From NCBI GenBank assembly GCA_017624715.1, contig JAGAMN010000012.1:1-32163 (forward strand): a DNA stretch of 32,163 nucleotides, in the 5' to 3' direction. The stretch comes from Oscillospiraceae bacterium (GTDB taxonomy: Bacteria; Bacillota; Clostridia; Oscillospirales; Oscillospiraceae). Of this stretch, positions 12,209-21,085 are shown piece after piece. The translations under genes and the position numbers were made by a program. The notes beneath the pieces are model-generated. The model did no database searches, was not told the DNA's origin, and saw only the letters and a list, made by a program, of their open reading frames with translations. How positions within the stretch are numbered: the first letter of the stretch is position 1; every line of letters starts with the position of its first letter.

Positions 12209-12769
12209 ATGAAGCGTTCTGCAAAGGATCTGTTTCAGATCTTCGGCGCGTTCTTTAAGATCGGCGCCTTTACCTTTGGCGGCGGTTACGCCATGATCCC
12301 GCTGATCCAAAAAGAAGCGGTGGAAAAGCACGGCTGGGTCAGCGATGACGATATTCTGGAAATCCTGGCTATTGCCGAATCTACCCCCGGCCCCATCGCC
12401 ATTAACTCCGCAACCTTTATCGGTTACCGGGCGGCTGGCATTTTTGGATCTGTGCTGGCGACCTTGGGAGTTGTGCTGCCCAGTTTCGTGATTATTCTCA
12501 CGCTTTCCTTTGTGTTGCAGCAGTTCCAGGAGCTGGAAGCAGTGCGCTATGCATTTGCCGGTATCCGTGCGGGTGTGCTGGCGCTGCTGTGCAAGTCGTT
12601 GTGGACACTGTATAAGAAAAGCCCCAAGGGTTGGCCTGCCTATGTTGTCATGGCCTGCTCTTTTGTGCTGACAGCATTTTTTGACATCAATGTGCTGTTT
12701 GTCATCATTGGCTGCGCCGTTTTTGGACTGATTACCTCCAGATACCTGGAAAGGAGGGCTGAAAAATGA
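12209..12769 (+). CDS. Chromate transporter family protein, first half (CHR domain)
   Basis: 186 aa, a single-domain CHR membrane protein. The family signature FGGGYAMIPLIQKEAVEKHG and the AIAESTPGPIAINSATFIG motif are clear, followed by hydrophobic segments at about 70-100, 110-135 and 145-175. Short CHR proteins work as pairs with opposite topology, forming one transporter; the partner overlaps by 4 bp (ATGA). The substrate in anaerobes is uncertain (chromate or another oxyanion). The SD is GGGGGAG 7 nt before ATG. Confidence 0.9.
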   Translation: MKRSAKDLFQIFGAFFKIGAFTFGGGYAMIPLIQKEAVEKHGWVSDDDILEILAIAESTPGPIAINSATFIGYRAAGIFGSVLATLGVVLPSFVIILTLSFVLQQFQELEAVRYAFAGIRAGVLALLCKSLWTLYKKSPKGWPAYVVMACSFVLTAFFDINVLFVIIGCAVFGLITSRYLERRAEK

Positions 12770-13356
12770 GTTTTCTTGAACTGTTTTTGACCTTCTTTAT
12801 GATCGGTGCTGTTACCTTCGGCGGCGGCTACGCCATGCTCCCTATGATCCAGGAGCAGGTGCTGCTGCGTTGGGGGCACATCATCAGCCCCGAAAGCCTT
12901 ATTAACTTCGTGGCAGTTAGTGAATCCACTCCCGGTCCTTTTGCCATCAATATGGCTACTTACATCGGCTCTGTTGTAGGCGGACAGGAAGGCGGCTGGC
13001 TTTTGTCGGTATTCGGCTCTTTCTGCGCTACCATGGGCGTGGTGCTGCCCAGCTTTGTCGTGATCCTGATCGTCGCCAAATGCTACGATAAGTTCCGGGA
13101 AAGCCGTGTGATCAAAGGCTGCATGACGGGATTGAAGCCTGCAGTGGTTGGCCTGATCGGTGGTGCAATTTTGTCCGTTGTGCTGACAGTATTTTTCCCT
13201 GCCGGTCTGACTTGGGCTGTATTTACGCAAGTTGATTTTTATGTATCCTTGGTTATTTTTGCTGTAATGCTGGTGCTGGCATTCAAGAAAGTGCATCCGA
13301 TTCTTTTGATCTGCCTTTCTGCGGTGCTGGGTATTGCAGCCGGATATCTGCTGTAA
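12766..13356 (+). CDS. Chromate transporter family protein, second half (CHR domain)
   Basis: 196 aa, homologous to the preceding gene: FGGGYAMLPMIQEQVLLRWG, AVSESTPGPFAINMATYIGS, then three or four more TM segments. ATG overlaps the previous stop (ATGA), giving translational coupling, and the SD AAAGGAGG lies inside the upstream coding sequence. Together the two halves equal one full-length ChrA (about 380 aa). A terminator follows at 13358. Confidence 0.9.
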   Translation: MSFLELFLTFFMIGAVTFGGGYAMLPMIQEQVLLRWGHIISPESLINFVAVSESTPGPFAINMATYIGSVVGGQEGGWLLSVFGSFCATMGVVLPSFVVILIVAKCYDKFRESRVIKGCMTGLKPAVVGLIGGAILSVVLTVFFPAGLTWAVFTQVDFYVSLVIFAVMLVLAFKKVHPILLICLSAVLGIAAGYLL

Positions 13357-13357
13357 A

Positions 13358-13387
13358 AAAACAGAGCGCTTTGCGCCCTGTTTTTTT
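13358..13387 (+). terminator. Terminator of the NifX-like/chromate operon
   Basis: AAACAG-A-GCGC / GCGC-C-CTGTTT with loop TTT and a run of seven T, directly after the stop codon. Confidence 0.85.
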
Positions 13388-13393
13388 GAGAAC

Positions 13394-13422
13394 TTGACAC
13401 AGATAGGATTTTGTGATGTAAT
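13394..13422 (+). promoter_or_regulatory. Promoter of the glycosyltransferase gene
   Basis: TTGACA (13394-13399), 17 bp, TGTAAT (13417-13422), immediately after the upstream terminator. Confidence 0.7.
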
Positions 13423-13470
13423 GTATAAAAAGCTCTGTGAGCAAGAAAAAGAAAGTGATTGGACAACGGT

Positions 13471-14655
13471 ATGAAGAAGATCGCGATCGTATCATACGGT
13501 ATCATGCCCCTGCCGCCGGTGAAAGGTGGTGCTGTGGAGAATTTGATCCATTTTTTCGTTCAGAACAATCAAACGGAAAAGTTAGCGGAATTGACTGTTT
13601 TTTCCACATATGATGAAAAAGCCTACCAAGAATCCCAAATGTATCCGAATACAAAGTTTGTGTATTTGGGAGAACACAAGATTCTCAATAAAATCACAGG
13701 TTTTACAAATCGAGTGAGCAGAAAATTGCGTTTACCCGCGGCTTTCCATGTCTATCCTTTCCTGATGGATGTGGCTAAGATCATTAACGAGTCCGACTTT
13801 GATTGCGTGATTGTAGAGAACAGCATAGATTATGTGCCTTACTTGCGTAAGAAGACCAATGTGCCGGTGGTTCTTCATGTGCACAACGATCACCTGCAAA
13901 AGGACTATTACCTGGCAAATGAAATATATCAAGGCACAACAAAATTCCTGGCGGTAAGCGAGTACATTCGTAACTGCATTCAAACCATCGACAGTAAGGC
14001 TGACAATGTGGCGGTGCTCAGAAATGTTGTGGATGTGGACGCATTCACGAATATATCTCCTGAGATGCGGGAAGAGGTAAGAAATGCCTACAATATTGCA
14101 CCTTCCGATACGGTGTTTGCATTTTTTGGCAGAATCACGCCCAGTAAAGGTGTTAAAAAACTGGTGGAAGCATTTTTGCAGTTAGCGAAAAAGCACAATA
14201 ATGTAAAACTACTGGTTGTCGGTGCAAAATGGTTCAGTGCAAATACAGAGAATGCCTTTATGAAGGAACTGCGGGATCTTTCTCTGGAAGTAGAGGATAA
14301 GATCATTTTTACCGGCTATGTGAACTATAACACCATTGCAAGGCAGTACGCCTGTGCAGATGCCGTGGTGGTTCCGTCTACCGGTGGTGAGGCATCGCCT
14401 CTGGTCTTGCTGGAGGCTATGGCTGCCGGCAAGCCGCTGATCGTCAGCGATTCCGGAGGAATACCGGAAAGCGTGGATGACAGCTGTGCCATTACAGTGC
14501 CGAGAGGAGAGGGCTTTGTTGACGGTCTGGCAGAGGCCATGGATCGTCTGGTGACAGATAAAGCGCTTTTGGAAAACATGGGCAACAGCGGCAAAGCCCG
14601 GGCACAAATGTATGATAAAAAACAGTATCTTAGCAAATTACTGGAATTGCTGTAA
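13471..14655 (+). CDS. Glycosyltransferase, GT4 family (GT-B fold)
   Basis: 394 aa. N-terminal acceptor-binding Rossmann half: MKKIAIVSYGIMPLPPVKGG then AVENL, with the Gly-rich loop, and VPVVLHVHNDHLQKDYY. C-terminal donor half: FAFFGRITPSKGVKKLVEAF and the E-x7-E-type motif GGEASPLVLLEAMAAGKPLI with SDSGGIPESV. It transfers sugar from an activated donor to an unknown acceptor, perhaps a surface glycan. Single-gene transcript with its own promoter and terminator. Start choice is uncertain: ATG 13471 gives the family-like beginning, while the in-frame TTG 13459 has a slightly better placed purine stretch. Codon use is a little AT-richer than the following genes. Confidence 0.85.
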   Translation: MKKIAIVSYGIMPLPPVKGGAVENLIHFFVQNNQTEKLAELTVFSTYDEKAYQESQMYPNTKFVYLGEHKILNKITGFTNRVSRKLRLPAAFHVYPFLMDVAKIINESDFDCVIVENSIDYVPYLRKKTNVPVVLHVHNDHLQKDYYLANEIYQGTTKFLAVSEYIRNCIQTIDSKADNVAVLRNVVDVDAFTNISPEMREEVRNAYNIAPSDTVFAFFGRITPSKGVKKLVEAFLQLAKKHNNVKLLVVGAKWFSANTENAFMKELRDLSLEVEDKIIFTGYVNYNTIARQYACADAVVVPSTGGEASPLVLLEAMAAGKPLIVSDSGGIPESVDDSCAITVPRGEGFVDGLAEAMDRLVTDKALLENMGNSGKARAQMYDKKQYLSKLLELL

Positions 14656-14662
14656 GAGAAAA

Positions 14663-14692
14663 AACAGGGCGTGTATGCGCTCTGTTTTTTTG
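14663..14692 (+). terminator. Terminator of the glycosyltransferase gene
   Basis: AACAGGGC / GCGCTCTGTT-type stem with loop GTGTAT, followed by a run of T, just past the stop codon. Confidence 0.8.
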
Positions 14693-14709
14693 CCTAATAT
14701 AGAAACATC

Positions 14710-14738
14710 TTGCTTTTCATTGGTGTTTTGATTATAAT
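14710..14738 (+). promoter_or_regulatory. Promoter of the potassium-uptake operon
   Basis: TTGCTT (14710-14715), 17 bp, perfect TATAAT (14733-14738). It probably drives trkH/ktrB and the tight run of genes after it. Confidence 0.7.
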
Positions 14739-14788
14739 ATATGAATATCGTGGAAGTATTGCCTGTTGTGGCAGAGAGGAGACTATCT

Positions 14789-16168
14789 ATGTCCCTGCGA
14801 AAAAAGCTGTTTCGACAAATGGCTACCAAAGGGCGCAGTCAGCTTACGCCGACCCAGATTATTGCCATTGTGTTTTTAATCATTATTGCTTTGGGCACAT
14901 TGCTGCTCAGTTTACCCATCGCTTCCCGAAGCGGTATTTCCTGCGGTTTTCGCCCGGCATTGTTTACAGCTACGTCAGCTACCTGCGTAACAGGCTTGGT
15001 GCTTTATGATACCTGGACCCAATGGAGCGGCTTTGGTCAGGCGGTAATTTTGTGTCTGATCGAATTGGGTGGTCTGGGCTTTATGACTGCCGCGTCGTTA
15101 GTCATTCTGCTGCTGCGTAAAAAGGTTGGTGTCCGTCAGCGGATGGTTATGGCTCAGGCGCTGAGCATGAGTGATATGGACAGCGTTGTACGGCTGCAGA
15201 AATGGGTACTGGTAGGCAGCTTGTTGATCCAGTTTACCGGCGCAATGATTCTGTTTTTACACTTCTTGCCGAGCTTTGGCTGGGAAACTGCCGCAAAGTG
15301 GAGCGTTTTCCATGCGGTGTCTGCCTTCTGCAACGCAGGCTTTGATATCGTCGGCTGCCTGCAGCCCGGTGCAAGCATGATGGTATTCCAGCATGACCCG
15401 GTGGTTTTGCTGACACTCAGCGGCCTGGTGGTTCTGGGCGGATTAGGCTTCTTCGTTTGGGAAGAGGTTGTCCGTGTCCGCAGTTGGAAAAAGTTTAGTG
15501 TATACACGAAACTTGTACTGCTGATAACCGGTGCGCTGCTGATCGGCGGTACAGTAGGCTTCTGCCTGCTGGAGTGGAATAACCCGGACACGTTAGGGCC
15601 TATGAGTGTTCCCGATAAAATCCTTAACGGCTTCTTCCAATCCGTAACCGTTCGTACTGCCGGATTTATGGCAGTGGACCAAGGGCTGCTGACCTCTGCC
15701 GGTAAAGGCTTGAGCATGGGTCTGATGCTCATTGGCGGTTCTTCCGGTTCGACTGCCGGCGGTGTTAAGACAGTTACGCTGTTGGTGTTGGTGCTGTTTA
15801 TGGTCGCCCGGGCTAGGGGAAGAAACTCTGTTTGTGTGTTTAAAAGCACCATTCCCGCATCCCAAGTGATGGATGCCATGACGATCGTGGCAATTTTGGT
15901 GGGCCTGGCATTTTTTGGCGCAATCTTTATCAGCGCCACATCTCCGGTTGGCTTTACCGACGGACTTTATGAAGCAGTATCTGCTCTGGCTACCGTAGGT
16001 CTGTCCTCGGTAGGCACGGCGAATTTAAGCGTAAGCGCGCAAATTTTGATCATTATTTATATGTATTTTGGCAGAGTGGGTGTGCTGACTTTGAGCCTTG
16101 GTTTCCTGATGGGAAATAAGGCCGAAGACCGGTTCCGGTATGCCCAAACCAATCTGCTCATCGGCTAA
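14789..16168 (+). CDS. Potassium uptake channel subunit, TrkH/KtrB family
   Basis: 459 aa membrane protein with four M1-P-M2 repeats. Selectivity-filter glycines are visible in each P loop: SATCVTGLVLYD, FCNAGFDIVG, VTVRTAGFMAVD and LATVGLSSVGT. It imports K+ (with Na+ or H+ in Ktr/Trk systems) and needs the cytosolic RCK subunit encoded 12 bp downstream. I chose ATG 14789 because AGAGGAG lies 7 nt upstream; the reading from 14741 adds a non-family extension. The length and the pairing with a single two-part RCK protein of 215 aa fit the Ktr type. Confidence 0.93.
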   Translation: MSLRKKLFRQMATKGRSQLTPTQIIAIVFLIIIALGTLLLSLPIASRSGISCGFRPALFTATSATCVTGLVLYDTWTQWSGFGQAVILCLIELGGLGFMTAASLVILLLRKKVGVRQRMVMAQALSMSDMDSVVRLQKWVLVGSLLIQFTGAMILFLHFLPSFGWETAAKWSVFHAVSAFCNAGFDIVGCLQPGASMMVFQHDPVVLLTLSGLVVLGGLGFFVWEEVVRVRSWKKFSVYTKLVLLITGALLIGGTVGFCLLEWNNPDTLGPMSVPDKILNGFFQSVTVRTAGFMAVDQGLLTSAGKGLSMGLMLIGGSSGSTAGGVKTVTLLVLVLFMVARARGRNSVCVFKSTIPASQVMDAMTIVAILVGLAFFGAIFISATSPVGFTDGLYEAVSALATVGLSSVGTANLSVSAQILIIIYMYFGRVGVLTLSLGFLMGNKAEDRFRYAQTNLLIG

Positions 16169-16180
16169 GGAGGATTTATT

Positions 16181-16828
16181 ATGAAATCATATATTGTCAT
16201 CGGCTTGGGCCGGTTTGGTTCTCAAGTGGCACGCCAGCTGTATCACCTGGGCTGTGAGGTTCTGGCAATGGATGTTCGTTCTGAGCTGGTCCAGCAGATT
16301 GCAAACGATGTGACCCATGCCGTGGTGGGCGATGCCCAGGATAAGGAAGTACTGAAGGCCTTGGGCGTCCGCAATTTGGAATGTGCGGTGGTAGCCATCG
16401 GCGATGATCTGTCTGCTTCGGTGCTAACGACTATGAATTTGAAAGAGCTTGGTGTACCCTACCTGGTGTGCAAGGCTCATGACGAGACCCACCGAAAGGT
16501 TCTGCAGAAACTTGGAGCAGACCGGGTGGTCATCCCGGAGCAGGAAAACGGCGCCCGTTTGGCCCGTAGTTTGTCTACCCCCAATGTGCTGGACTATATC
16601 GAACTTTCTGCAGATTACGGCATTGTGGAAGTGCCTGCTCCCAAAAGCTGGTGGGAAAAGACTTTGAAGGATTTGAATGTCCGGGCGAAGCTGGGTGCTA
16701 ATATTATCGCCATCCGTCGGGACGGCCGGATCAATGTTTCTCCCGGTGCGGACTTTATGTTCCGCGAGGGAGATGTCATTGTGGTTCTGGGCGATGCTCA
16801 GGCTTTGGAGAAGGTTCAGAAATTATGA
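16181..16828 (+). CDS. Potassium uptake regulatory subunit, KtrA/TrkA (RCK) family
   Basis: 215 aa: RCK-N Rossmann domain (YIVIGLGRFGSQVARQLYHL with GxGxxG, acidic residue in VLAMD) binding NAD(H) or ATP, hinge, then RCK-C domain (about 135-215, YGIVEVPAPKSWWEKTLKDL ... DVIVVLGDAQ). It gates the KtrB channel as a cytosolic ring. SD AGGAGG. The stop overlaps the next start by 4 bp (ATGA), so it is coupled to the methyltransferase gene although functionally unrelated. Confidence 0.93.
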   Translation: MKSYIVIGLGRFGSQVARQLYHLGCEVLAMDVRSELVQQIANDVTHAVVGDAQDKEVLKALGVRNLECAVVAIGDDLSASVLTTMNLKELGVPYLVCKAHDETHRKVLQKLGADRVVIPEQENGARLARSLSTPNVLDYIELSADYGIVEVPAPKSWWEKTLKDLNVRAKLGANIIAIRRDGRINVSPGADFMFREGDVIVVLGDAQALEKVQKL

Positions 16829-17577
16829 CAGAGCAGAGAATAACTGCCAGGAAAAATCCCCTGCTGCAACAGGTGCGTAAGCTGCTGAACTCCCGTAAGG
16901 AGAGGGAAGCGACTGGACTCTTCGTTGCCGATGGTACAAAGCTGCTGCAAGAAGCCATCCGGTGGTATCCGGGCTTAGATACCGTGATTCTTTCCGATGG
17001 CGTGGATGCAGAAGTACCGGAGCATGTTCGCGTGATCCGGGTTCCGGGGGATGTAATGGAATCCATTTCTCCCATGCAGACCCCCCAAGGCGCGCTGTTC
17101 CTGTGCCGCCTGCCGATGAATAAGGCATTTACACCCAAGCCTGGTATGCTGATCTTGGATGGCATCCAGGACCCGGGCAATTTGGGTACGATTCTGCGTA
17201 CCGCCGATGCTTTGGAGATTCCTGTGGTGCTGTTGGAAGGCTGTGCCGATCCGTACAGCCATAAGGTGGTCCGTGCTTCCATGGGTGCGGTGTTCCGCAA
17301 CCAACCGGTTCAAACCACCTGGGAGAATTTGCAGGGTGCCTGCAAGACGCAAAATATTCCCATCGGTGTAACAGCATTGACTGACCGTGCCAAGGATCTT
17401 CGTAATGCAGACCTTAAGAATATGGCTGTGGTCATTGGCAGCGAGGGCCAGGGCGTACGCAGGGAGATTTTGGAGAATGCTGATGCAGAGCTGATTATCC
17501 CCATGAATCCTCGTTGTGAATCGCTCAATGCCGCTGTGGCGGCAACCATCGTCATGTGGGAGATGACAGAAAAATAA
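16825..17577 (+). CDS. SpoU/TrmH-family 2'-O-ribose RNA methyltransferase
   Basis: 250 aa. N-terminal RNA-binding substrate domain (about 1-100, beginning NPLLQQVRKLLNSRKERE), then a SPOUT knot with the three family motifs: DPGNLGTILRTADA, AVVIGSEGQGVRREIL and IPMNPRCESLNAAVAATIVM. It methylates ribose in rRNA (RlmB-like) or tRNA using S-adenosylmethionine; the target cannot be read from the sequence. Translationally coupled to the RCK gene, and followed 19 bp later by dprA. Confidence 0.9.
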   Translation: MTEQRITARKNPLLQQVRKLLNSRKEREATGLFVADGTKLLQEAIRWYPGLDTVILSDGVDAEVPEHVRVIRVPGDVMESISPMQTPQGALFLCRLPMNKAFTPKPGMLILDGIQDPGNLGTILRTADALEIPVVLLEGCADPYSHKVVRASMGAVFRNQPVQTTWENLQGACKTQNIPIGVTALTDRAKDLRNADLKNMAVVIGSEGQGVRREILENADAELIIPMNPRCESLNAAVAATIVMWEMTEK

Positions 17578-17596
17578 AGAGATAGGAGAAAACCCC

Positions 17597-18841
17597 ATGC
17601 TGATCCATTGGATATGGCTTGCTACACGGCCTGGCGTAAGCGGCCGACAGAAGAAGCTGCTTTTGGATTACTTTGACGATCCGGAAGATATTTTCTTTGC
17701 AGAAAACAAAATCTATGCCTGTGTGGAAGGTCTGACCGAGGATGCTGCCGCTGCTTTGGAAGACAAGGATCTGAAGCAAGCGGAACTCATTCTGAAAGAA
17801 TGTATGCATAAGGGAATCCATATCCTAACCATGCACGACGGTGCGTACCCGGCACGGCTGAAGCATATTGCAGATCCTCCGGTGGTGCTTTATTACAAAG
17901 GTTGCCTGCCCGATCTGGACGGAAGTCCGGTAATTGCCGTGGTGGGTACCCGAAAGGCCTCCGGTTACGGAATGACTGTAGCCAAACGCATGGGCTATCA
18001 GATTGCCCGTTGTGGCGGCATCGTCGTATCCGGCGTAGCATCCGGCGTGGACGGTATGGCTATGCGTGGTGCATTGACGGCAGGAACGCCTGTTGTTGGC
18101 GTGCTTGGCTGCGGTGCGGATGTTGTTTATCCGCTATCTAACCGCTCGCTGTATGCCGATACGGAAAAATGCGGCTGCCTCATCACCGAATTTCCTCCCG
18201 GCACCGAGCCTTTTAAGTGGAATTTTCCCAAGCGTAACCGCATTATCAGCGGTTTAAGCAACGGTGTTTTGGTAGTGGAAGCGCCGGAGCGCAGCGGCGC
18301 GCTGATCACTGCTAGACAAGCGGCTGACCAAGGCCGTGATGTGTTTGTCATTCCCGGGAACATCGATGTGCCCACCTGCGCAGGCAGCAATGCGCTGCTT
18401 CGGGAAGGCGCGATCAGTGTTATGAGCGGCTGGGATGTGGTCAGTGAATATGCCCATTTGTACCCGGACAGAGTGACCCAGGATACTGCGCCTGCTATCC
18501 AAACTGTCACGGCAGAGGAAATGGCAGAGGCGGAAAATTATCCGCTAAAAGTGGCACAAAAGCCCCGTTTGCCAATAAGCAAGCAGGTTTCCGACAAGAA
18601 GAAAGCGAAAAAACCCATTGACAACCGGCAACCCCCGGGGTATATTGACCAAAGACAAGCGCCTCCGGAACTGACGGAGGATGAAAAACGGATCATGGAA
18701 CTACTGGATGGCGAACGCCTGGTGGATGATCTGGTGGCACAGTTGGGACTGCCTACCGGAAAAGTACTTTCTGCGCTGACCATGCTGCAGATCAAAGGGT
18801 TGATCCGTCAGTTGCCCGGAAAACGGGTAACACGCAGTTAA
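17597..18841 (+). CDS. dprA: DNA-processing protein DprA (Smf)
   Basis: 414 aa. SAM-like N-terminal domain, then the Rossmann-like DprA core (about 85-310): VVGTRKASGYGMTVAKRMGY, GVASGVDGMAMRGALTAGT, FPKRNRIISGLSNGVLVVEA, PGNIDVPTCAGSNALLREGA. A basic linker and a C-terminal winged helix (about 350-410) follow. It loads RecA on incoming single-stranded DNA in transformation and also binds DNA in non-competent species. SD AGGAG. The dprA-topA-trmFO order is typical of Firmicutes. Confidence 0.95.
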   Translation: MLIHWIWLATRPGVSGRQKKLLLDYFDDPEDIFFAENKIYACVEGLTEDAAAALEDKDLKQAELILKECMHKGIHILTMHDGAYPARLKHIADPPVVLYYKGCLPDLDGSPVIAVVGTRKASGYGMTVAKRMGYQIARCGGIVVSGVASGVDGMAMRGALTAGTPVVGVLGCGADVVYPLSNRSLYADTEKCGCLITEFPPGTEPFKWNFPKRNRIISGLSNGVLVVEAPERSGALITARQAADQGRDVFVIPGNIDVPTCAGSNALLREGAISVMSGWDVVSEYAHLYPDRVTQDTAPAIQTVTAEEMAEAENYPLKVAQKPRLPISKQVSDKKKAKKPIDNRQPPGYIDQRQAPPELTEDEKRIMELLDGERLVDDLVAQLGLPTGKVLSALTMLQIKGLIRQLPGKRVTRS

Positions 18842-18865
18842 TTACCGTAAGATTGGAGTAATCTC

Positions 18866-21085
18866 ATGAGCAAAGCAAATAAGCTTGTGATCGTAGAGTC
18901 GCCTTCCAAGGCTAAGACCATCGGAAAATATCTGGGAGCAGAATATACCGTAAAGGCCAGCATGGGCCATTTGCGGGATCTGCCTAAGAGTACCATGGGC
19001 GTAGATTTGGAACACGGCTTTACGCCCAAGTATCTGCCGGTTTCCGGCAAGGAAGATCTCATTAAAGAACTGAAGAAGGCTGCCGCCGGTGCTGATGTTG
19101 TTTACCTGGCAACTGACCCGGACCGTGAAGGCGAAGCCATCTCCTGGCACTTGAAGGAGCTGCTGGATCTGTCTGAGCAAAAAGCCCAGCGTGTAACCTT
19201 TAATGAGATCACCCACAATGTGGTCAAAGAAGCGATTGACCACCCCAGAGAGATCGACTATGATCTGGTGGATGCCCAGCAGGCCCGGCGTTTGCTGGAC
19301 CGGATCGTGGGCTATCAGCTTTCTCCGCTGCTGTGGAAAAAGGTGCGCCGGGGTCTGTCTGCAGGCCGCGTCCAGTCTGTTGCCACCCGTTTGGTGGTGG
19401 ATCGGGAAAATGAGATTCGGGCCTTCGTTCCCAAGGAATACTGGTCCTTGGATGTGCAGCTGAGCCGTATCGGCAAGGCCGGTTCCTTTGTTGCCCATTA
19501 TTATGGTGACAGCAAGAAGAAGGAACTGGAAACCGAGGAGCAGGTGCAGTCCGTTGTCCGGGATATTACCGGCAAGGAATTTACCGTTACCAACGTGAAG
19601 AAGGCAGAAAAGAAGCGTTCTGCTGCGCCCCCTTTTACCACTTCTACCTTGCAGCAGGAGGCTTCCCGGAAACTGAATATGACTCCTAAGCGCACCATGG
19701 CAGTTGCCCAGCAGCTGTATGAAGGTGTGGATGTAGCAGGGGAGGGCACTTTGGGTCTGATCACATATATGCGTACCGACTCCCTGCGCCTTTCCAATGA
19801 AGCTATGGATGCAGCGGCAAGCTTTATCCGCCAGCGCTATGGCAGCGCCTACTACTACGGAAAACACCATGTGTTTAAGACCAAATCCGGTGCCCAGGAT
19901 GCCCACGAAGCCATCCGTCCCACCCATGTGGAGCTGGATCCGGAGCGGATCAAGGGCAGTCTGACCAAGGAGCAGTACAAGCTCTATAAGCTGATCTGGA
20001 GCCGCTTTCTGGCATCCCAGATGGCCAATGCTGTGTACGATACCGTGGCTATCGATACCGAATGTGCCGGCCATACCTTCCGCAGTACCCACCAGAGCAT
20101 GAAATTCCCTGGCTTTGTGGCGGTGTACGAGGAAGGCCGTGACGATGAAAATGAGGTTGCTGAATCTCCGCTGCCGGATTTGGAGGTAGGCGAAAAGGCT
20201 GCCATCCAGGATATCCGCAAAGAGCAGCACTTTACTCAGCCCCCTGCAAGATACACAGAAGCAACCCTGGTTAAAGCCATGGAAGAAAAGGGCGTTGGCC
20301 GTCCTTCTACCTATGCTTCCATCGTGTCTACCATCCAGGATCGGGAATATGTCGTAAAGCAGGATAAGCGCCTGGCCCCCACACCTTTGGGCGAGGTAGT
20401 CAACAGCTTGATGATGGATCGTTTCAACGATATCATCGATGTGGAATTCACCGCAAATATGGAAACAAAGCTGGACGATGTGGAAGCCGGAAAGCGTAAT
20501 TGGCAGGATGTCCTCAGCGAGTTCTATACCGGTTTCCATCAGGAAATGCTGGACGCAGAAGCTGCCCTGGAAGGCACTCGCCTGAAAGTCCCCGAAGAGG
20601 AATCCGAAGAAGTCTGCGACATTTGTGGCCGTAAAATGGTGGTCAAGGTGGGCAGGTTTGGCAAGTTCCTGGCTTGCCCCGGTTGGCCAGAATGCAAGTC
20701 TACCAAGGCTATTGTGGAAAAGATGCCCGGTCGCTGTCCCAAGTGCGACAGCACCTTGCTGAAGCGGAAATCCAAGCGTGGCTATGCTTACTATGCCTGC
20801 GAAAAGGGCGCAGAATGTGGCTTTATGAGCTGGGACGTGCCCACCGAATTGGATTGCCCCGTCTGTGGCAAGACCATGTTTAAGAAGTCCGGCAGAGGCC
20901 GTCAAAAAGCTTTCTGCATCAATGAAGCCTGCAGTAATTTCCTGCCGGAGGATCAGCGCGGCTACTATAAGAAGCCCGATGCCGCCGCCGAGGAAAAGCC
21001 CAAGAAGACTGCAAAGAAAACTACCACCAAGAAAACCACTGCGAAGAAAACCACTGCCAAAAAGACAGGGGGCGCAAAGAAATGA
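18866..21085 (+). CDS. topA: DNA topoisomerase I (type IA)
   Basis: 739 aa. Toprim domain at 1-115 with acidic cluster DPDREGE (84-90); catalytic tyrosine Tyr301 in YMRTDSLRLS; AGRVQSVATRLVVDRE in the gate domain. Relaxes negative supercoils. The C-terminal zinc ribbons have Cys pairs CDICGRK/CPGWPEC, CPKCDST/CEKGAEC and CPVCGKT/CINEAC. The protein ends in a low-complexity Lys/Thr/Ala tail (about 705-739, repeated AKKTT units), probably a DNA-binding extension. The stop overlaps trmFO by 4 bp. SD GGAG sits 10 nt upstream. Confidence 0.97.
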   Translation: MSKANKLVIVESPSKAKTIGKYLGAEYTVKASMGHLRDLPKSTMGVDLEHGFTPKYLPVSGKEDLIKELKKAAAGADVVYLATDPDREGEAISWHLKELLDLSEQKAQRVTFNEITHNVVKEAIDHPREIDYDLVDAQQARRLLDRIVGYQLSPLLWKKVRRGLSAGRVQSVATRLVVDRENEIRAFVPKEYWSLDVQLSRIGKAGSFVAHYYGDSKKKELETEEQVQSVVRDITGKEFTVTNVKKAEKKRSAAPPFTTSTLQQEASRKLNMTPKRTMAVAQQLYEGVDVAGEGTLGLITYMRTDSLRLSNEAMDAAASFIRQRYGSAYYYGKHHVFKTKSGAQDAHEAIRPTHVELDPERIKGSLTKEQYKLYKLIWSRFLASQMANAVYDTVAIDTECAGHTFRSTHQSMKFPGFVAVYEEGRDDENEVAESPLPDLEVGEKAAIQDIRKEQHFTQPPARYTEATLVKAMEEKGVGRPSTYASIVSTIQDREYVVKQDKRLAPTPLGEVVNSLMMDRFNDIIDVEFTANMETKLDDVEAGKRNWQDVLSEFYTGFHQEMLDAEAALEGTRLKVPEEESEEVCDICGRKMVVKVGRFGKFLACPGWPECKSTKAIVEKMPGRCPKCDSTLLKRKSKRGYAYYACEKGAECGFMSWDVPTELDCPVCGKTMFKKSGRGRQKAFCINEACSNFLPEDQRGYYKKPDAAAEEKPKKTAKKTTTKKTTAKKTTAKKTGGAKK

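Noticed and set aside
18842-20905. 687-codon minus-strand ORF opposite topA
   Set aside because: Frame shadow of topA: composition is antisense to a strongly supported gene and no family features are present. The same applies to the other long antisense ORFs in the GC-richer half, for example 20965-22026 and 22134-23462.
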